NCBI GenBank assembly: GCA_028284935.1
Contig: JANQQQ010000039.1
Span: forward strand, 310,001 to 374,000
Direction of reading: 5' to 3'
Length of the DNA: 64,000 nucleotides
Source: Croceivirga sp.
GTDB taxonomy: Bacteria > Bacteroidota > Bacteroidia > Flavobacteriales > Flavobacteriaceae
The notes below the pieces were generated by a model, which did no database searches, had not been told where the DNA came from, and saw only the letters and a list, made by a program, of their open reading frames with translations. Each line of letters starts with the position of its first letter. Position 1 is the first letter of the stretch. Made by a program: the position numbers and the translations under genes. Of the stretch, positions 35,770 to 44,431 are shown piece by piece.

Positions 35770-35812
35770 TGCAAGTGTTTGCTTGCAAATATATAAGCAA
35801 GTTTTTACTTGC
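35770..35812. promoter_or_regulatory. Promoter and overlapping operators of arsR
   Basis: The minus strand has a -7 box TATATTTG (35786-35793) with TTG 20 nt upstream, a good match to the Bacteroidota promoter. Overlapping it are inverted repeats built from the same unit: TGCAAG/CTTGCA (35770-35775 with 35782-35787), CTTGC/GCAAG (35782-35786 with 35797-35801) and GCAAGT/ACTTGC (35797-35802 with 35807-35812). A repressor bound here would cover both promoter elements. Confidence 0.82.
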
Positions 35813-35894
35813 GCAACTATTTTTTTGGACTTTACGTACGAAAAGCATCCAGTAGGGAAGTTGTTTACGGAGTTTGTGACTACAGAACAAAAAG

Positions 35895-38105
35895 CTACAG
35901 CCTAAAATTATACCGTACTTTTAATAATATCTGTCGGTTTTGCAACTCCCAAGGCTGGTTGTTGATATTATTAATAGTATTGTTGTTAAAGACCAAGAAG
36001 ACATCGCCCAGGGGTGAAAATATCCAATGTATACGGGCGTTTAATCCCAAGACCCGGCTATCCGTATCGTATTGCAGGTAACTGTTTAATTGCAAATTGG
36101 AGGTGACATTAAAGCGAACACGAAGCCCAGCCAAGGTCTGGTTAAAATCCCCGAAGGGCAGTCTGGCCCGGTTGTGCAATCCGGCGAATTCAAAGGCCAA
36201 CAAAGCACTGGGGTTCCAATTGAGGCTCAATTCGAACTCATCCAAGTTCCCTTCATAAAAACTACCGAACCACCACGTGGCCTCCCCGCTCAACCGACGT
36301 TTACGCGCAAATTCCGCTTCGAGGCGATAGCGCATAAAATTATATTCCCCTACGGGAATGGTGACCCCATCCGATATCTCAAAAGGTCCCAAAATGTTTT
36401 CACCAACCGGTCTGATATTGGCTTCAATGCGATCACCACTTTCCAATCGCCAGTTAATGGGTGCAGTAAATACACTATACGATTGCCAAGGTCCTGAAAG
36501 GGTATTGATATAGGTGACAAAAAGTTCATGGAACATTTGGCGTAGCCAAGGGGCCTGCGGTCGAGGGGCAAAAGTACCGCCAACACGATAAAAATTCACA
36601 CCGCGGCGGGGCACAAACCCCAAAGAAGGGTCAAAATCCTCTCCAATACGGGCATAGGTCATGGCAATATCCCATCGATCGTTCGGATAATCAATTTTGA
36701 ATCCTGCAGCAGAACGGTCACCTGCTAAATCCTCTCGGTTGGTAAAGAGGGCCCAACCTCCAACGATAAAGTTTTTATCCCCGTTGAATCGTGTCGTCTG
36801 AAAGGTAAAATCAGCCCCCGACATCCAACTGCCATCACGCCCCAAAGGATCTCCTGAGGTGGCTATGAACCCTACCGAACTTTCTGTAAGCACGTTGCGA
36901 CGCACCCGTACTACCCCCATATTGGTAGCACTAAAGCTATCCTCTTCCAAATTGAAGTCCCCTGTGCGGATACCCAACCCCCCAAAAGCGGTCTTCCCAA
37001 TACGACCATTGAGTTTAGTGCCCCCAACCACAGGAATCTGCACATTATTGCGTAAGCCAATACGTCGACTAAAAAAGGGAAGTACAGTGCTGCGACCCGT
37101 TCCAAAACCGAACTCGAAAATATCGGAACCTTCGAGAAAAAATATTCTCCGCTCAGGAAAAAATAAGGGAAAGCGGGTCAAGTTCGTCTGTCTAGTATCT
37201 ACCTCGGTTTCCCCAAAATCAGTATTTGCAGTGAAGGTCGCCAAAACGTTCGGACCAATACGCTGGTTCGCATCCAAACTAATATCAGGCTTCACTACCA
37301 TCGCACCATTGGGTCCCGTTTGATTGGCATTGGCAATCAATGACGGACGTACATTGACCCCTACGCCATAATTGAATTCGGGAAGCCCTGTGACCAAGCC
37401 TGCACGACTAGTCTGGGCAAAAAATTGGTCCCGTTTCACATTGGCCCAGCGAATGGTTTCCAGGTTTCGCTGTATCCTACGTTCGATATTAAAACCCCAT
37501 TTCGATAACCCTTTTTTAAAGGCAATACTTTGAATGGGAATCACAATTTCGGCCGTCCAACCCTTCTCGGTAATCTGGGTCTTGGCATCCCAAACGGCAT
37601 CCCAGTCCTCATTCTCACTTTCACCGCGATCCGAAACCAGGGCATCATAGCGGGCCGCCAAGGAATTGACGGCAAAGATGTAACCCGATTGTCCATCCAG
37701 AAAGGGATCAATGACCACTTTCACATGGTCTTCTTCAGAAATATCGGCATCCCGAAGTTTGGAGAAGCGAATAATGCCCTCTGGGTTGGTATCCTTACAG
37801 GTTATGCCGATGACCACGTTTCGTGCATTGGCAATGACTTGGACCCAGGTGGTCTGCGAGGGCGTGCCCCCTTCTTCAGGGACTGTTGTTTTTAAGGTAT
37901 TGAGGATGGGAGCATTTTTCCAATCGGCTTCGTTCAACGCGCCATCAAAATCCAAGGGTTCCGTTAATGCACCGGAAGCGAATTCAGGTCGCTGCACGGT
38001 CTGGCCCATGGTAGTACCCGGTAGTACAAGTACAGCCAAAATAAGGAAGAAGGCATTAAGGCAACAGTTCAGTTGTTTGGTTTGTACGGTTTGGACTGTA
38101 TTCAA
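35895..38105 (-). CDS. DUF5916-type outer-membrane protein with N-terminal CBM9-like domain
   Basis: 736 residues. The only start giving an intact signal peptide is a TTG at 38103-38105; cleavage is likely after TTMGQ. Residues about 40-230 match the family 9 carbohydrate-binding-like domain common at the N-terminus of DUF5916 proteins (LDGALNEADWKNAPIL-like segment, DEDHVKVVIDPF, IPIQSIAF). The rest is rich in amphipathic beta strands and ends RYNFRL, an aromatic/basic C-terminus typical of outer-membrane barrels. Family function is unknown; surface binding or uptake of a carbohydrate or lipid is plausible. The arsR promoter lies just past its 3' end, so it is an independent unit. Confidence 0.85.
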   Translation of the reverse strand: MNTVQTVQTKQLNCCLNAFFLILAVLVLPGTTMGQTVQRPEFASGALTEPLDFDGALNEADWKNAPILNTLKTTVPEEGGTPSQTTWVQVIANARNVVIGITCKDTNPEGIIRFSKLRDADISEEDHVKVVIDPFLDGQSGYIFAVNSLAARYDALVSDRGESENEDWDAVWDAKTQITEKGWTAEIVIPIQSIAFKKGLSKWGFNIERRIQRNLETIRWANVKRDQFFAQTSRAGLVTGLPEFNYGVGVNVRPSLIANANQTGPNGAMVVKPDISLDANQRIGPNVLATFTANTDFGETEVDTRQTNLTRFPLFFPERRIFFLEGSDIFEFGFGTGRSTVLPFFSRRIGLRNNVQIPVVGGTKLNGRIGKTAFGGLGIRTGDFNLEEDSFSATNMGVVRVRRNVLTESSVGFIATSGDPLGRDGSWMSGADFTFQTTRFNGDKNFIVGGWALFTNREDLAGDRSAAGFKIDYPNDRWDIAMTYARIGEDFDPSLGFVPRRGVNFYRVGGTFAPRPQAPWLRQMFHELFVTYINTLSGPWQSYSVFTAPINWRLESGDRIEANIRPVGENILGPFEISDGVTIPVGEYNFMRYRLEAEFARKRRLSGEATWWFGSFYEGNLDEFELSLNWNPSALLAFEFAGLHNRARLPFGDFNQTLAGLRVRFNVTSNLQLNSYLQYDTDSRVLGLNARIHWIFSPLGDVFLVFNNNTINNINNQPWELQNRQILLKVRYNFRL

Positions 38106-38191
38106 TACTCACATCTAAATCACAAGGAAAGATAGTTCATAGTTAATTCCTAAAGCCGATACCTGTTTAGTTTAGTGTGGTTCTAAATACG

Positions 38192-38734
38192 TCAAGGGAC
38201 CAATTCAATTCTTGAAATGGTCAATTCAAAACTTTCGGGAACTTTATTGCCGATGAGCAAGGCAATTTCTTCAATGGTCGTATGATTGAAATTGGGAAGG
38301 TTCAATCGCCTTCCTCGAAACCTGGGGTAGAGGTCCTTTAATTTGAACGCCACCGTTTGCCAGTTTCCATCGGTATCAAATGGAATGATATAGCTATAAT
38401 ATTGGTCCCTTTGGTTTTTTACCCTCAATTGATATCGCTTTCCATCCCCCTTCAATCGTAAGCTAATGGTATGCTCAGGGCGTACGATTGTTTTGGGAAT
38501 TCCGTACCGAACGGAGGAAAAGCCCCCATTATTTTCCAAGGATACCTTGCCGTAAAATCTGGCATGGCCTTCTTCCGTAATTTCAAGTTGTCCATTGGAA
38601 CGTCCGCCCATGACCACGTCATCCAGAACGTACCAGCTTTCTGGGCTTGGAGTGTTTTTACTATCGAAAAGGGCTTGTGCGTTCATAGCGATGGATAAAA
38701 GTAAAAACAGTAATGTACTTGACTTTATTTTCAT
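38192..38734 (-). CDS. Exported CIA30-family (NADH dehydrogenase complex I assembly factor 30-like) protein
   Basis: 180 residues with a signal peptide (LLFLLLSIAMNAQA). The pattern WYVLDDVVMGGRSNGQLEIT, YGKVSLENNGGFSSVRYG, LRLKGDGKRYQLRVKN and LPNFNHTTIEEIALLIGNK is characteristic of the CIA30 galactose-binding-like beta sandwich. Despite the name, bacterial members are not assembly factors of a known complex; they are thought to bind sugars or proteins in the periplasm. It lies downstream of the intergenic palindromic element. Confidence 0.88.
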   Translation of the reverse strand: MKIKSSTLLFLLLSIAMNAQALFDSKNTPSPESWYVLDDVVMGGRSNGQLEITEEGHARFYGKVSLENNGGFSSVRYGIPKTIVRPEHTISLRLKGDGKRYQLRVKNQRDQYYSYIIPFDTDGNWQTVAFKLKDLYPRFRGRRLNLPNFNHTTIEEIALLIGNKVPESFELTISRIELVP

Positions 38735-38769
38735 TGTGCCTTTGCGGCTTGTTAGGTTTCATTGTATCA

Positions 38770-38828
38770 GGTGGCTGAGGTAACTCGAAGCCACTTTGTT
38801 TCGGTCACTTCGAGTAACCTCAGTGACC
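38770..38828. repeat. Palindromic element, intergenic copy
   Basis: First half: GTGGCT (38771-38776), 12-nt loop, AGCCAC (38789-38794). Second half: GGTCACT (38803-38809), 12-nt loop, AGTGACC (38822-38828). The halves are inverted copies of one another with different but internally complementary stems. On the minus strand one frame is open and reads VTEVTRSDRNK then VASSYLSHL, closely resembling the peptide encoded by the purL copy at 31450-31508. Confidence 0.9.
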
Positions 38829-38931
38829 TATTATCGTCCAACATTAGATATTTAACTTCCATTTGTTACATCTTTCAATTGAGGGTTTCTCATGCTAACA
38901 GGTTAGGTTCGAAATGACAGCGTATTGGTTG

Positions 38932-38983
38932 TCGTCGTTTCGACAGAGCTGTGACACTGAGCTTGTCGAAGTGGATGCGACGA
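38932..38983. repeat. Second hairpin repeat type (TTCGACA...TGTCGAA)
   Basis: TTCGACA (38939-38945) pairs with TGTCGAA (38964-38970), and an outer arm TCGTCG (38932-38937) pairs with CGACGA (38978-38983). It is unlike the purL-type element in stem sequence. Short TTCGACA-type repeats are common in intergenic regions of Bacteroidota. Only one copy is visible here, between the exported methyltransferase and the other repeat. Confidence 0.65.
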
Positions 38984-38997
38984 GAAATCCAATATTT

Positions 38998-39699
38998 TCA
39001 TTTTACGAAAACCATACAATGTTGCCACGGTAGATTGACAATATTTTCTTTGAGTTCAAATCCAATGGCGTTCATTTCCTTTACCGCTTGTTCCTCTGTC
39101 ATTTTGTGCAATCGTTTGATGGGCACCTTGGGGTCTTCGCCACGGTATTCAATCAAATAAATTTCGCCACTTGGTTTCAATGCTTTCTTTATGGAACGCA
39201 TCATCTCCACAGGGTGACTCATTTCGTGATAGACATCCACTATCAACACCTTATCCAAACTATTGGGCCCAAGGTTCACACTTGTTCTTGTACCCTGAAT
39301 CAGTTTTACATTGGTATGATTACCTGCTTCTTTTTTGATTTTCATGGCTGAAATCATCTCCTTTTGAATGTCGACCGCATAAATGATTCCATCTGTTGCG
39401 ATTTTGGCCATTTTAAAAGCATGATATCCAGAACCCGCTCCAATATCAGCAATATGATCCGTTTTTTTGATGTTCATGTTTTGGAGGAGGGTGGTCGTTT
39501 TTTCTTCTTCCTCGCGTTCCCTTCGCTCCAACCAAGACATGCCTTGATAACCCATGACATAGGCAATTTCACGACCCATGAACCATTTTCCAATACCGCC
39601 ATAGTCCCCACTTTTATAGGTGTATAGGGAGTCTTGGGATTGCAGGATACCTGAAAACAAAAGAAGAAATCCAAGGAGTTTTAAGGGGAAACTATTCAT
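38998..39699 (-). CDS. Exported class I SAM-dependent methyltransferase
   Basis: 233 residues. Residues 1-21 look like a signal peptide (LKLLGFLLLFSGILQSQ). The Rossmann methyltransferase motifs are IADIGAGSGYHAFKMAK (motif I), IIYAVDIQKEM (acidic end of strand 2), LDKVLIVDVYHEMSHPVEMM (motif IV/post) and SGEIYLIEYRG. SAM-dependent enzymes are normally cytoplasmic, so export is odd, but proteins with this layout occur in marine Bacteroidota. The substrate is unknown. It is flanked by repeats upstream of CIA30 and by SulP. Confidence 0.82.
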   Translation of the reverse strand: MNSFPLKLLGFLLLFSGILQSQDSLYTYKSGDYGGIGKWFMGREIAYVMGYQGMSWLERREREEEEKTTTLLQNMNIKKTDHIADIGAGSGYHAFKMAKIATDGIIYAVDIQKEMISAMKIKKEAGNHTNVKLIQGTRTSVNLGPNSLDKVLIVDVYHEMSHPVEMMRSIKKALKPSGEIYLIEYRGEDPKVPIKRLHKMTEEQAVKEMNAIGFELKENIVNLPWQHCMVFVK

Positions 39700-39779
39700 G
39701 CATTACTATTTCCTTGGTTGGCTGTTGTCCAAAAATACGATGATGAAATCTAGGGACTTCCTAAAATTCTTCTAAAGTT

Positions 39780-41429
39780 TTACTCCAGTTGTTGTTTGAG
39801 GTAGTCGAAGGCCCTATCTACTTTCTCAAAGATATCCTCTTCAGGTACCAGATCAGGGATGATGTCAATTTCCGTCAATTGATCAAAAGGTTGTTCCTGT
39901 AACCCGGTTAAAATGACTTCAATGTTTTGCGCACGTAAATCAAAAATGGCCTCTTCCAAGGCATATACTCCAGATTGGTCAATAAAGGGAACCCGGTCCA
40001 TTCTGATAATCAGGGCTTTAATGTCGCTCCCCAAATTCTTGATTCCATCTTTAAAATAAGAGGTAAACCCAAAGAAGAAGGGGCCATACAAGTGTTTAAT
40101 GATGACCTTGTCCTTATAAGTTTCATAAAATTCCAACTCATCTTGCCATGGCTTTTCACCGTCAAAATCCGAAACCGGCCCAACATCCAATCCCTTTACT
40201 GCCAAATCGCTGGATTTTTTCATGAAAAGCAAAGCGGCCAGGGCCACACCTATTCCCACGGCATTGATCAAACTGCCAAAGGTGGTAATCAACAAGACGA
40301 TGATAAGCACTATCGCATCGGCTCTGGGAACTACTTTTAGATGTTTTAAGCCCTTGAAATCAATAATTTTGAATCCCACTGGGATCAAAAGGCCAGCGAG
40401 GACTGCCAATGGAATATGTGCTGCCAAGGTGCCCAAGCCCAATAAAACAGCCAAAAGAAATAGGCCATGCAATGCACCGGATAGACGTGTTTTTCCACCT
40501 GCGTTGATGTTAACCACAGTGCCCTTTGTTGCTCCTGCTCCTGGAATGCCTCCAATGATTGCAGCCAACATGTTCCCGATGCCCTGACCAATAAGTTCCC
40601 GGTTGCTATTGTGTTTGGTCTTGGTCATGTTGTCTGCAATGACCGAAGTAAGTAAAGAATCAATACTTCCCAAAACGGCCAAGACAAAGGCGTACTCAAC
40701 GATAATGCCATAGGCATCGGCATCAATGGGCCACATGGTTCCGATTTGTAAGGCCGGAAGTCCGGAAGGGATTTCCCCAATAACGGGAACGTCCCATTTT
40801 AGAAAATACGCAGCTAATGAGGCCACCAAAAGTGCTACCAAGGCGCTAGGGATGGCCTTTGTTATTTTTGGAAACAAATAATACACCCCTACAGTTAATC
40901 CTCCCAATGCCAGCGCATACAGATTGGCTTCGGTAAACATTCGGGGCAGGTCTTGAATCACCGCGACCGTGGATTTTGGTGATGACAATCCTACCAAAGG
41001 GAATAATTGCAATATGATAATAATGAGCCCAACTCCGCTCATAAAACCAGAAACCACGGGATAGGGAAAATACTTGACATATCCGGCAATATTCAAGAGG
41101 CCAAAAATTATTTGTATCAATCCTCCCAATAAAAAAGTAACCAGAATAACACCTATGGCATTGTCAAGACTACCGTTCATTTGAATGGCTCCTGCCACAA
41201 GGGCTGCAGAAACCACTGTCATTGGACCCGTGGGCCCACTGGCTTGTGTTTCCGTACCTCCGAAGAGTGCTGCAAATATCCCCACGGCAATGGCACCATA
41301 AAGTCCAGCGGCAGCTCCCATACCGGACTGAACGCCAAAAGCAAGGGCCAGGGGTAGCGCAATAACTCCCGCTACCAGTCCTCCGGTTAAATCCCCTTTG
41401 AAATTCTTGAAATCATATAGTCTTTTCAT
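39780..41429 (-). CDS. SulP-family inorganic anion transporter with STAS domain
   Basis: I use the ATG at 41427-41429 (549 residues, MKRLYDFKNFKGDLTGG); a TTG upstream would add 17 unlikely residues. The membrane part has 10-14 hydrophobic helices with GLVAGVIALPLALAFGVQSG and GGTETQASGPTGPMTVVSA, both SulP signatures. The last ~110 residues are a STAS domain with RMDRVPFIDQSGVYALEEA. The family transports sulfate, bicarbonate or dicarboxylates with Na+ or H+; in marine bacteria bicarbonate transport (BicA-type) is common. Which anion cannot be said. It is divergent from gntP. Confidence 0.92.
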   Translation of the reverse strand: MKRLYDFKNFKGDLTGGLVAGVIALPLALAFGVQSGMGAAAGLYGAIAVGIFAALFGGTETQASGPTGPMTVVSAALVAGAIQMNGSLDNAIGVILVTFLLGGLIQIIFGLLNIAGYVKYFPYPVVSGFMSGVGLIIIILQLFPLVGLSSPKSTVAVIQDLPRMFTEANLYALALGGLTVGVYYLFPKITKAIPSALVALLVASLAAYFLKWDVPVIGEIPSGLPALQIGTMWPIDADAYGIIVEYAFVLAVLGSIDSLLTSVIADNMTKTKHNSNRELIGQGIGNMLAAIIGGIPGAGATKGTVVNINAGGKTRLSGALHGLFLLAVLLGLGTLAAHIPLAVLAGLLIPVGFKIIDFKGLKHLKVVPRADAIVLIIVLLITTFGSLINAVGIGVALAALLFMKKSSDLAVKGLDVGPVSDFDGEKPWQDELEFYETYKDKVIIKHLYGPFFFGFTSYFKDGIKNLGSDIKALIIRMDRVPFIDQSGVYALEEAIFDLRAQNIEVILTGLQEQPFDQLTEIDIIPDLVPEEDIFEKVDRAFDYLKQQLE

Positions 41430-41530
41430 AGCATTGGTCAATGTTATCCTTAGCTTCGGTAAGATAAAAAAATTGAGCAATTTTCATCATTTTTAAATTC
41501 CCTACTTTTAAACCAAACTGAACCAATTTT

Positions 41531-42844
41531 ATGACCTTACTTATCGTTATTGGTGGCATTTTGTTATTGTTTGCCCTCATTGCCGGATTAAAACTGAACT
41601 CCTTTCTCTCATTTATCATCGTTTGTCTTTTTGTTGGCCTTTTGCAGGGAATGGAGCCTTTGGCCATTATTGGTTCCATTCAAAAAGGAATTGGAAGTAC
41701 CTTAGGTTTTTTGGTGCTCATACTCGGTCTTGGGGCCATGTTGGGTAAACTGGTAGCGGATTCAGGGGCAGCCCAGCGCATCACGACCAAATTGGTGGAT
41801 ACGTTTGGCATTAAATACGTACAATGGGCGGTAGTGCTTACGGGATTTATTGTGGGTATTCCCATGTTTTATTCCGTGGGCTTCGTTATTTTGGTGCCCC
41901 TGGTCTTTACGGTGGCGGCAACCACCCGACTCCCCTTACTTTATGTAGGCTTGCCCATGCTGACCTCATTATCGGTTACCCATGGTTATTTGCCCCCGCA
42001 TCCTGCGCCCACTGCCATCGTGACCATGTTCAATGCCGACTTTGGCAAAACCTTGCTTTATGGACTTATTGTTGCCGTACCAGCAATCATTGTAGGTGGT
42101 CCCCTGTTCGCTAGGACCTTAAAGAATGTCGAAGCCAAGCCCTTGGCCAAATTTTATAATCCACAGGTATTGGAAGACCATGAAATGCCGAAAACAACAA
42201 TCAGTCTTTTTACGGCCCTTTTTCCTATTCTACTCATTTTTATGGCCATTGTTGCCGAGCAGTTTCTATCGGAAGGACCTTTGCAGACCTTTTTTATCTT
42301 TTTGGGCAATCCTGTTATGGCCATGTTGTTAGCCGTATTGCTCGCCATCTATACCTTAGGGATCCGGGAGGGAAAGAGAATGCAGGATGTTATGGCCACC
42401 GTTGTTGATGGCGTTGTGGGTATTACCATGATTCTTTTGGTCATAGGGGGCGCAGGAGCACTAAAACAGGTGTTGATTGATAGTGGGGTCAGTGATTATA
42501 TCGCGGGATTGTTGGAGAATTCTAACTTTTCGCCCATTATATTGGCATGGCTTATTGCTACAGCCATACGCGTTTGTGTGGGTTCAGCTACGGTTGCGGG
42601 TCTTACCGCTGCCGGAATAGTGTTGCCTTTGGCCTCAAGTGACGGGGTAAGTGCTGAACTCTTGGTCCTGGCCATAGGTTCGGGTAGTTTGATGTTGTCC
42701 CACGTCAATGATTCCGGCTTTTGGTTGTTCAAGGAATACTTTAACCTATCCGTGAAACAAACGTTGAGAACATGGACGGTCATGGAGACGCTAGTGGGCA
42801 TTATGGGGCTTTTGGGCACTTTGGTTTTAAGTCAATTTATATAA
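41531..42844 (+). CDS. GntP-family gluconate/organic acid:H+ symporter
   Basis: 437 residues with about 12-14 hydrophobic segments, standard for GntP. Signature regions: GIGSTLGFLVLILGLGAMLG, LPMLTSLSVTHGYLPPHP (pore-lining H-G-x-x-PPHP), RVCVGSATVAGLTAAGI and SHVNDSGFWLFKEYF. Members import gluconate, glycerate, fructuronate or D-serine (DsdX belongs to this family). With D-amino-acid-type enzymes in the next three genes, uptake of D-serine or another small hydroxy acid is plausible. It is the first gene of the four-gene operon. Confidence 0.92.
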   Translation: MTLLIVIGGILLLFALIAGLKLNSFLSFIIVCLFVGLLQGMEPLAIIGSIQKGIGSTLGFLVLILGLGAMLGKLVADSGAAQRITTKLVDTFGIKYVQWAVVLTGFIVGIPMFYSVGFVILVPLVFTVAATTRLPLLYVGLPMLTSLSVTHGYLPPHPAPTAIVTMFNADFGKTLLYGLIVAVPAIIVGGPLFARTLKNVEAKPLAKFYNPQVLEDHEMPKTTISLFTALFPILLIFMAIVAEQFLSEGPLQTFFIFLGNPVMAMLLAVLLAIYTLGIREGKRMQDVMATVVDGVVGITMILLVIGGAGALKQVLIDSGVSDYIAGLLENSNFSPIILAWLIATAIRVCVGSATVAGLTAAGIVLPLASSDGVSAELLVLAIGSGSLMLSHVNDSGFWLFKEYFNLSVKQTLRTWTVMETLVGIMGLLGTLVLSQFI

Positions 42845-42851
42845 ATACCCT

Positions 42852-43319
42852 ATGGAGATTTCAATAGAAGATAGAATTAAGGAATTGGGACTGGAATTAC
42901 CTCCTGCACCTCCCCCAGCAGGGGTGTATCGCCCAGTATTGAAGGTGGATAACCTTTTATATGTTTCAGGGCAAGGGCCTGTAAGTTTGGATGGAAGTCT
43001 CATGATTGGAAGGGTCGGGAAGGATACGGATAGGGATGGTGGAAAGTTAGCTGCCCGGCAGGTAGGCCTAACCATGCTCTCCACCATAAAGACCCATTTT
43101 GGTGCCTTGGACCGAATAAAAAGGATGGTCAAAGTTTTGGGCATGGTCAACTGTACCCCAGAATTTGGTGAACACCCCTATGTCATCAATGGGTTTAGTG
43201 AATTGATGGCGGACGTTTTTGGAAAGGAAAATGGTATTGGTGTCCGTAGTGCGGTAGGTATGATGCTCCCTAGTGGGATTTTGGTAGAAATAGAAGCACA
43301 TTTTGAATTGCATCCCTAA
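42852..43319 (+). CDS. Rid-family (YoaB-like subgroup) protein
   Basis: 155 residues, 7 nt after gntP. The Rid chorismate-mutase-like fold shows in LLYVSGQGPV, VNCTPEFGEHPYVINGFSEL and VRSAVGMMLPSGILVEIEAH. Canonical RidA deaminases carry an essential Arg just before the LP motif; here that position is Met (VGMM-LPSG), which fits the YoaB-like or other non-RidA subgroups that lack proven 2-aminoacrylate deaminase activity. Its role may still be to handle a reactive imine made by the PLP enzyme encoded by the next gene (one-base overlap), but the missing Arg argues for caution. Confidence 0.88.
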   Translation: MEISIEDRIKELGLELPPAPPPAGVYRPVLKVDNLLYVSGQGPVSLDGSLMIGRVGKDTDRDGGKLAARQVGLTMLSTIKTHFGALDRIKRMVKVLGMVNCTPEFGEHPYVINGFSELMADVFGKENGIGVRSAVGMMLPSGILVEIEAHFELHP

Positions 43320-44431
43320 TGGCATATAAAGAGTGGTTTGTAGTCGATACTATTGAGAAGATCAATACCCCTTCATTGTTGGTATATCCAGAACGTATTG
43401 AACATAATATACGGGAAATGCTTCGTATTGCCGGTGGGCCAAGAAATCTTCGACCCCATGTAAAGACCTATAAAATGGCTGAGGTGATCCAAATGCAGTT
43501 GAAACATGGGATTGATAAATTCAAATGTGCAACCATTGCCGAAGCGGAACTGTTGGTAAACACCGGAGTCAAGGACATCCTATTGGCAATGCAGCCCGTG
43601 GGACCCAATGTTTCCAGATTTTTTGATTTGGCATCCCAGTATCACGATTTGGATTTTTCGTGCTTGGTGGATAACCCTAAGTCCCTAAATGACATCTCCA
43701 AGGAAGCCCAAAATAGAAATCTGGACATAGGCGTTTTTATTGATATCAATAATGGGATGAACAGGACGGGGATGGTACCCGGTCCTAAGGTTATTGAATT
43801 GTTTATCGCCATTGAGCATTCCTCTTTCCTAAATGCTAAAGGATTTCATGTCTACGACGGCCATCTACGAATCCCTGATTTGGAGGAACGAAAAAAGGCT
43901 TGTGCAGCTGCCTTACTTCCCATTTTAGAACTTAGGGGAGCATTGAAGGATAAAGGGGTAAACGTAGGTTCCATAGTGGTTGGAGGTTCACCGACCTTTC
44001 CCGCTCATGCCCAAGGTGATGATATTGTACTATCCCCGGGTACGGTACTATTATGGGATGCTGGGTACGGTACCAAATTCCCTGATATGAATTTTCAGCA
44101 TGCAGCTGTATTGATGACGCGATTGATAAGCAAGCCGAAGAAGGACCAGTTCTGCCTTGATTTGGGGCATAAGGCTTTGGCCTCTGAAATGGCATTTCCC
44201 AGGGTGGAGTTTCTGAACACTCAAGACTTTGGGCAGATAGGTCAGAGTGAAGAACACTTTGTAGTATCAGTAGCGCATCCGGAGCGCTATGAAATAGGCG
44301 ATGTGTTTTATGCCGTTCCCATGCATATTTGTCCGACTGTTGCAAAATATCCCCAGGTTATTACTGTAGTGGACCACCAAGTCACCTGTAGCTGGAAAGT
44401 GGCTGCTCGTGACCATAAAATCTCCTTTTGA
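43319..44431 (+). CDS. D-threonine aldolase/D-serine dehydratase-like PLP enzyme (fold type III)
   Basis: 370 residues. The alanine-racemase-like barrel begins TPSLLVYPERIEHNIREML, with the Schiff-base lysine K49 in LRPHVKTYK. A C-terminal beta domain contains MHICPTVAKYP, the His/Cys metal site of this family (Zn2+ or Mn2+). Family members cleave D-threonine or D-3-hydroxyaspartate, or dehydrate D-serine; which applies cannot be decided. It starts on the last base of the Rid stop and overlaps the dipeptidase start by 4 nt, so translation of the whole operon is coupled. Confidence 0.92.
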   Translation: MAYKEWFVVDTIEKINTPSLLVYPERIEHNIREMLRIAGGPRNLRPHVKTYKMAEVIQMQLKHGIDKFKCATIAEAELLVNTGVKDILLAMQPVGPNVSRFFDLASQYHDLDFSCLVDNPKSLNDISKEAQNRNLDIGVFIDINNGMNRTGMVPGPKVIELFIAIEHSSFLNAKGFHVYDGHLRIPDLEERKKACAAALLPILELRGALKDKGVNVGSIVVGGSPTFPAHAQGDDIVLSPGTVLLWDAGYGTKFPDMNFQHAAVLMTRLISKPKKDQFCLDLGHKALASEMAFPRVEFLNTQDFGQIGQSEEHFVVSVAHPERYEIGDVFYAVPMHICPTVAKYPQVITVVDHQVTCSWKVAARDHKISF

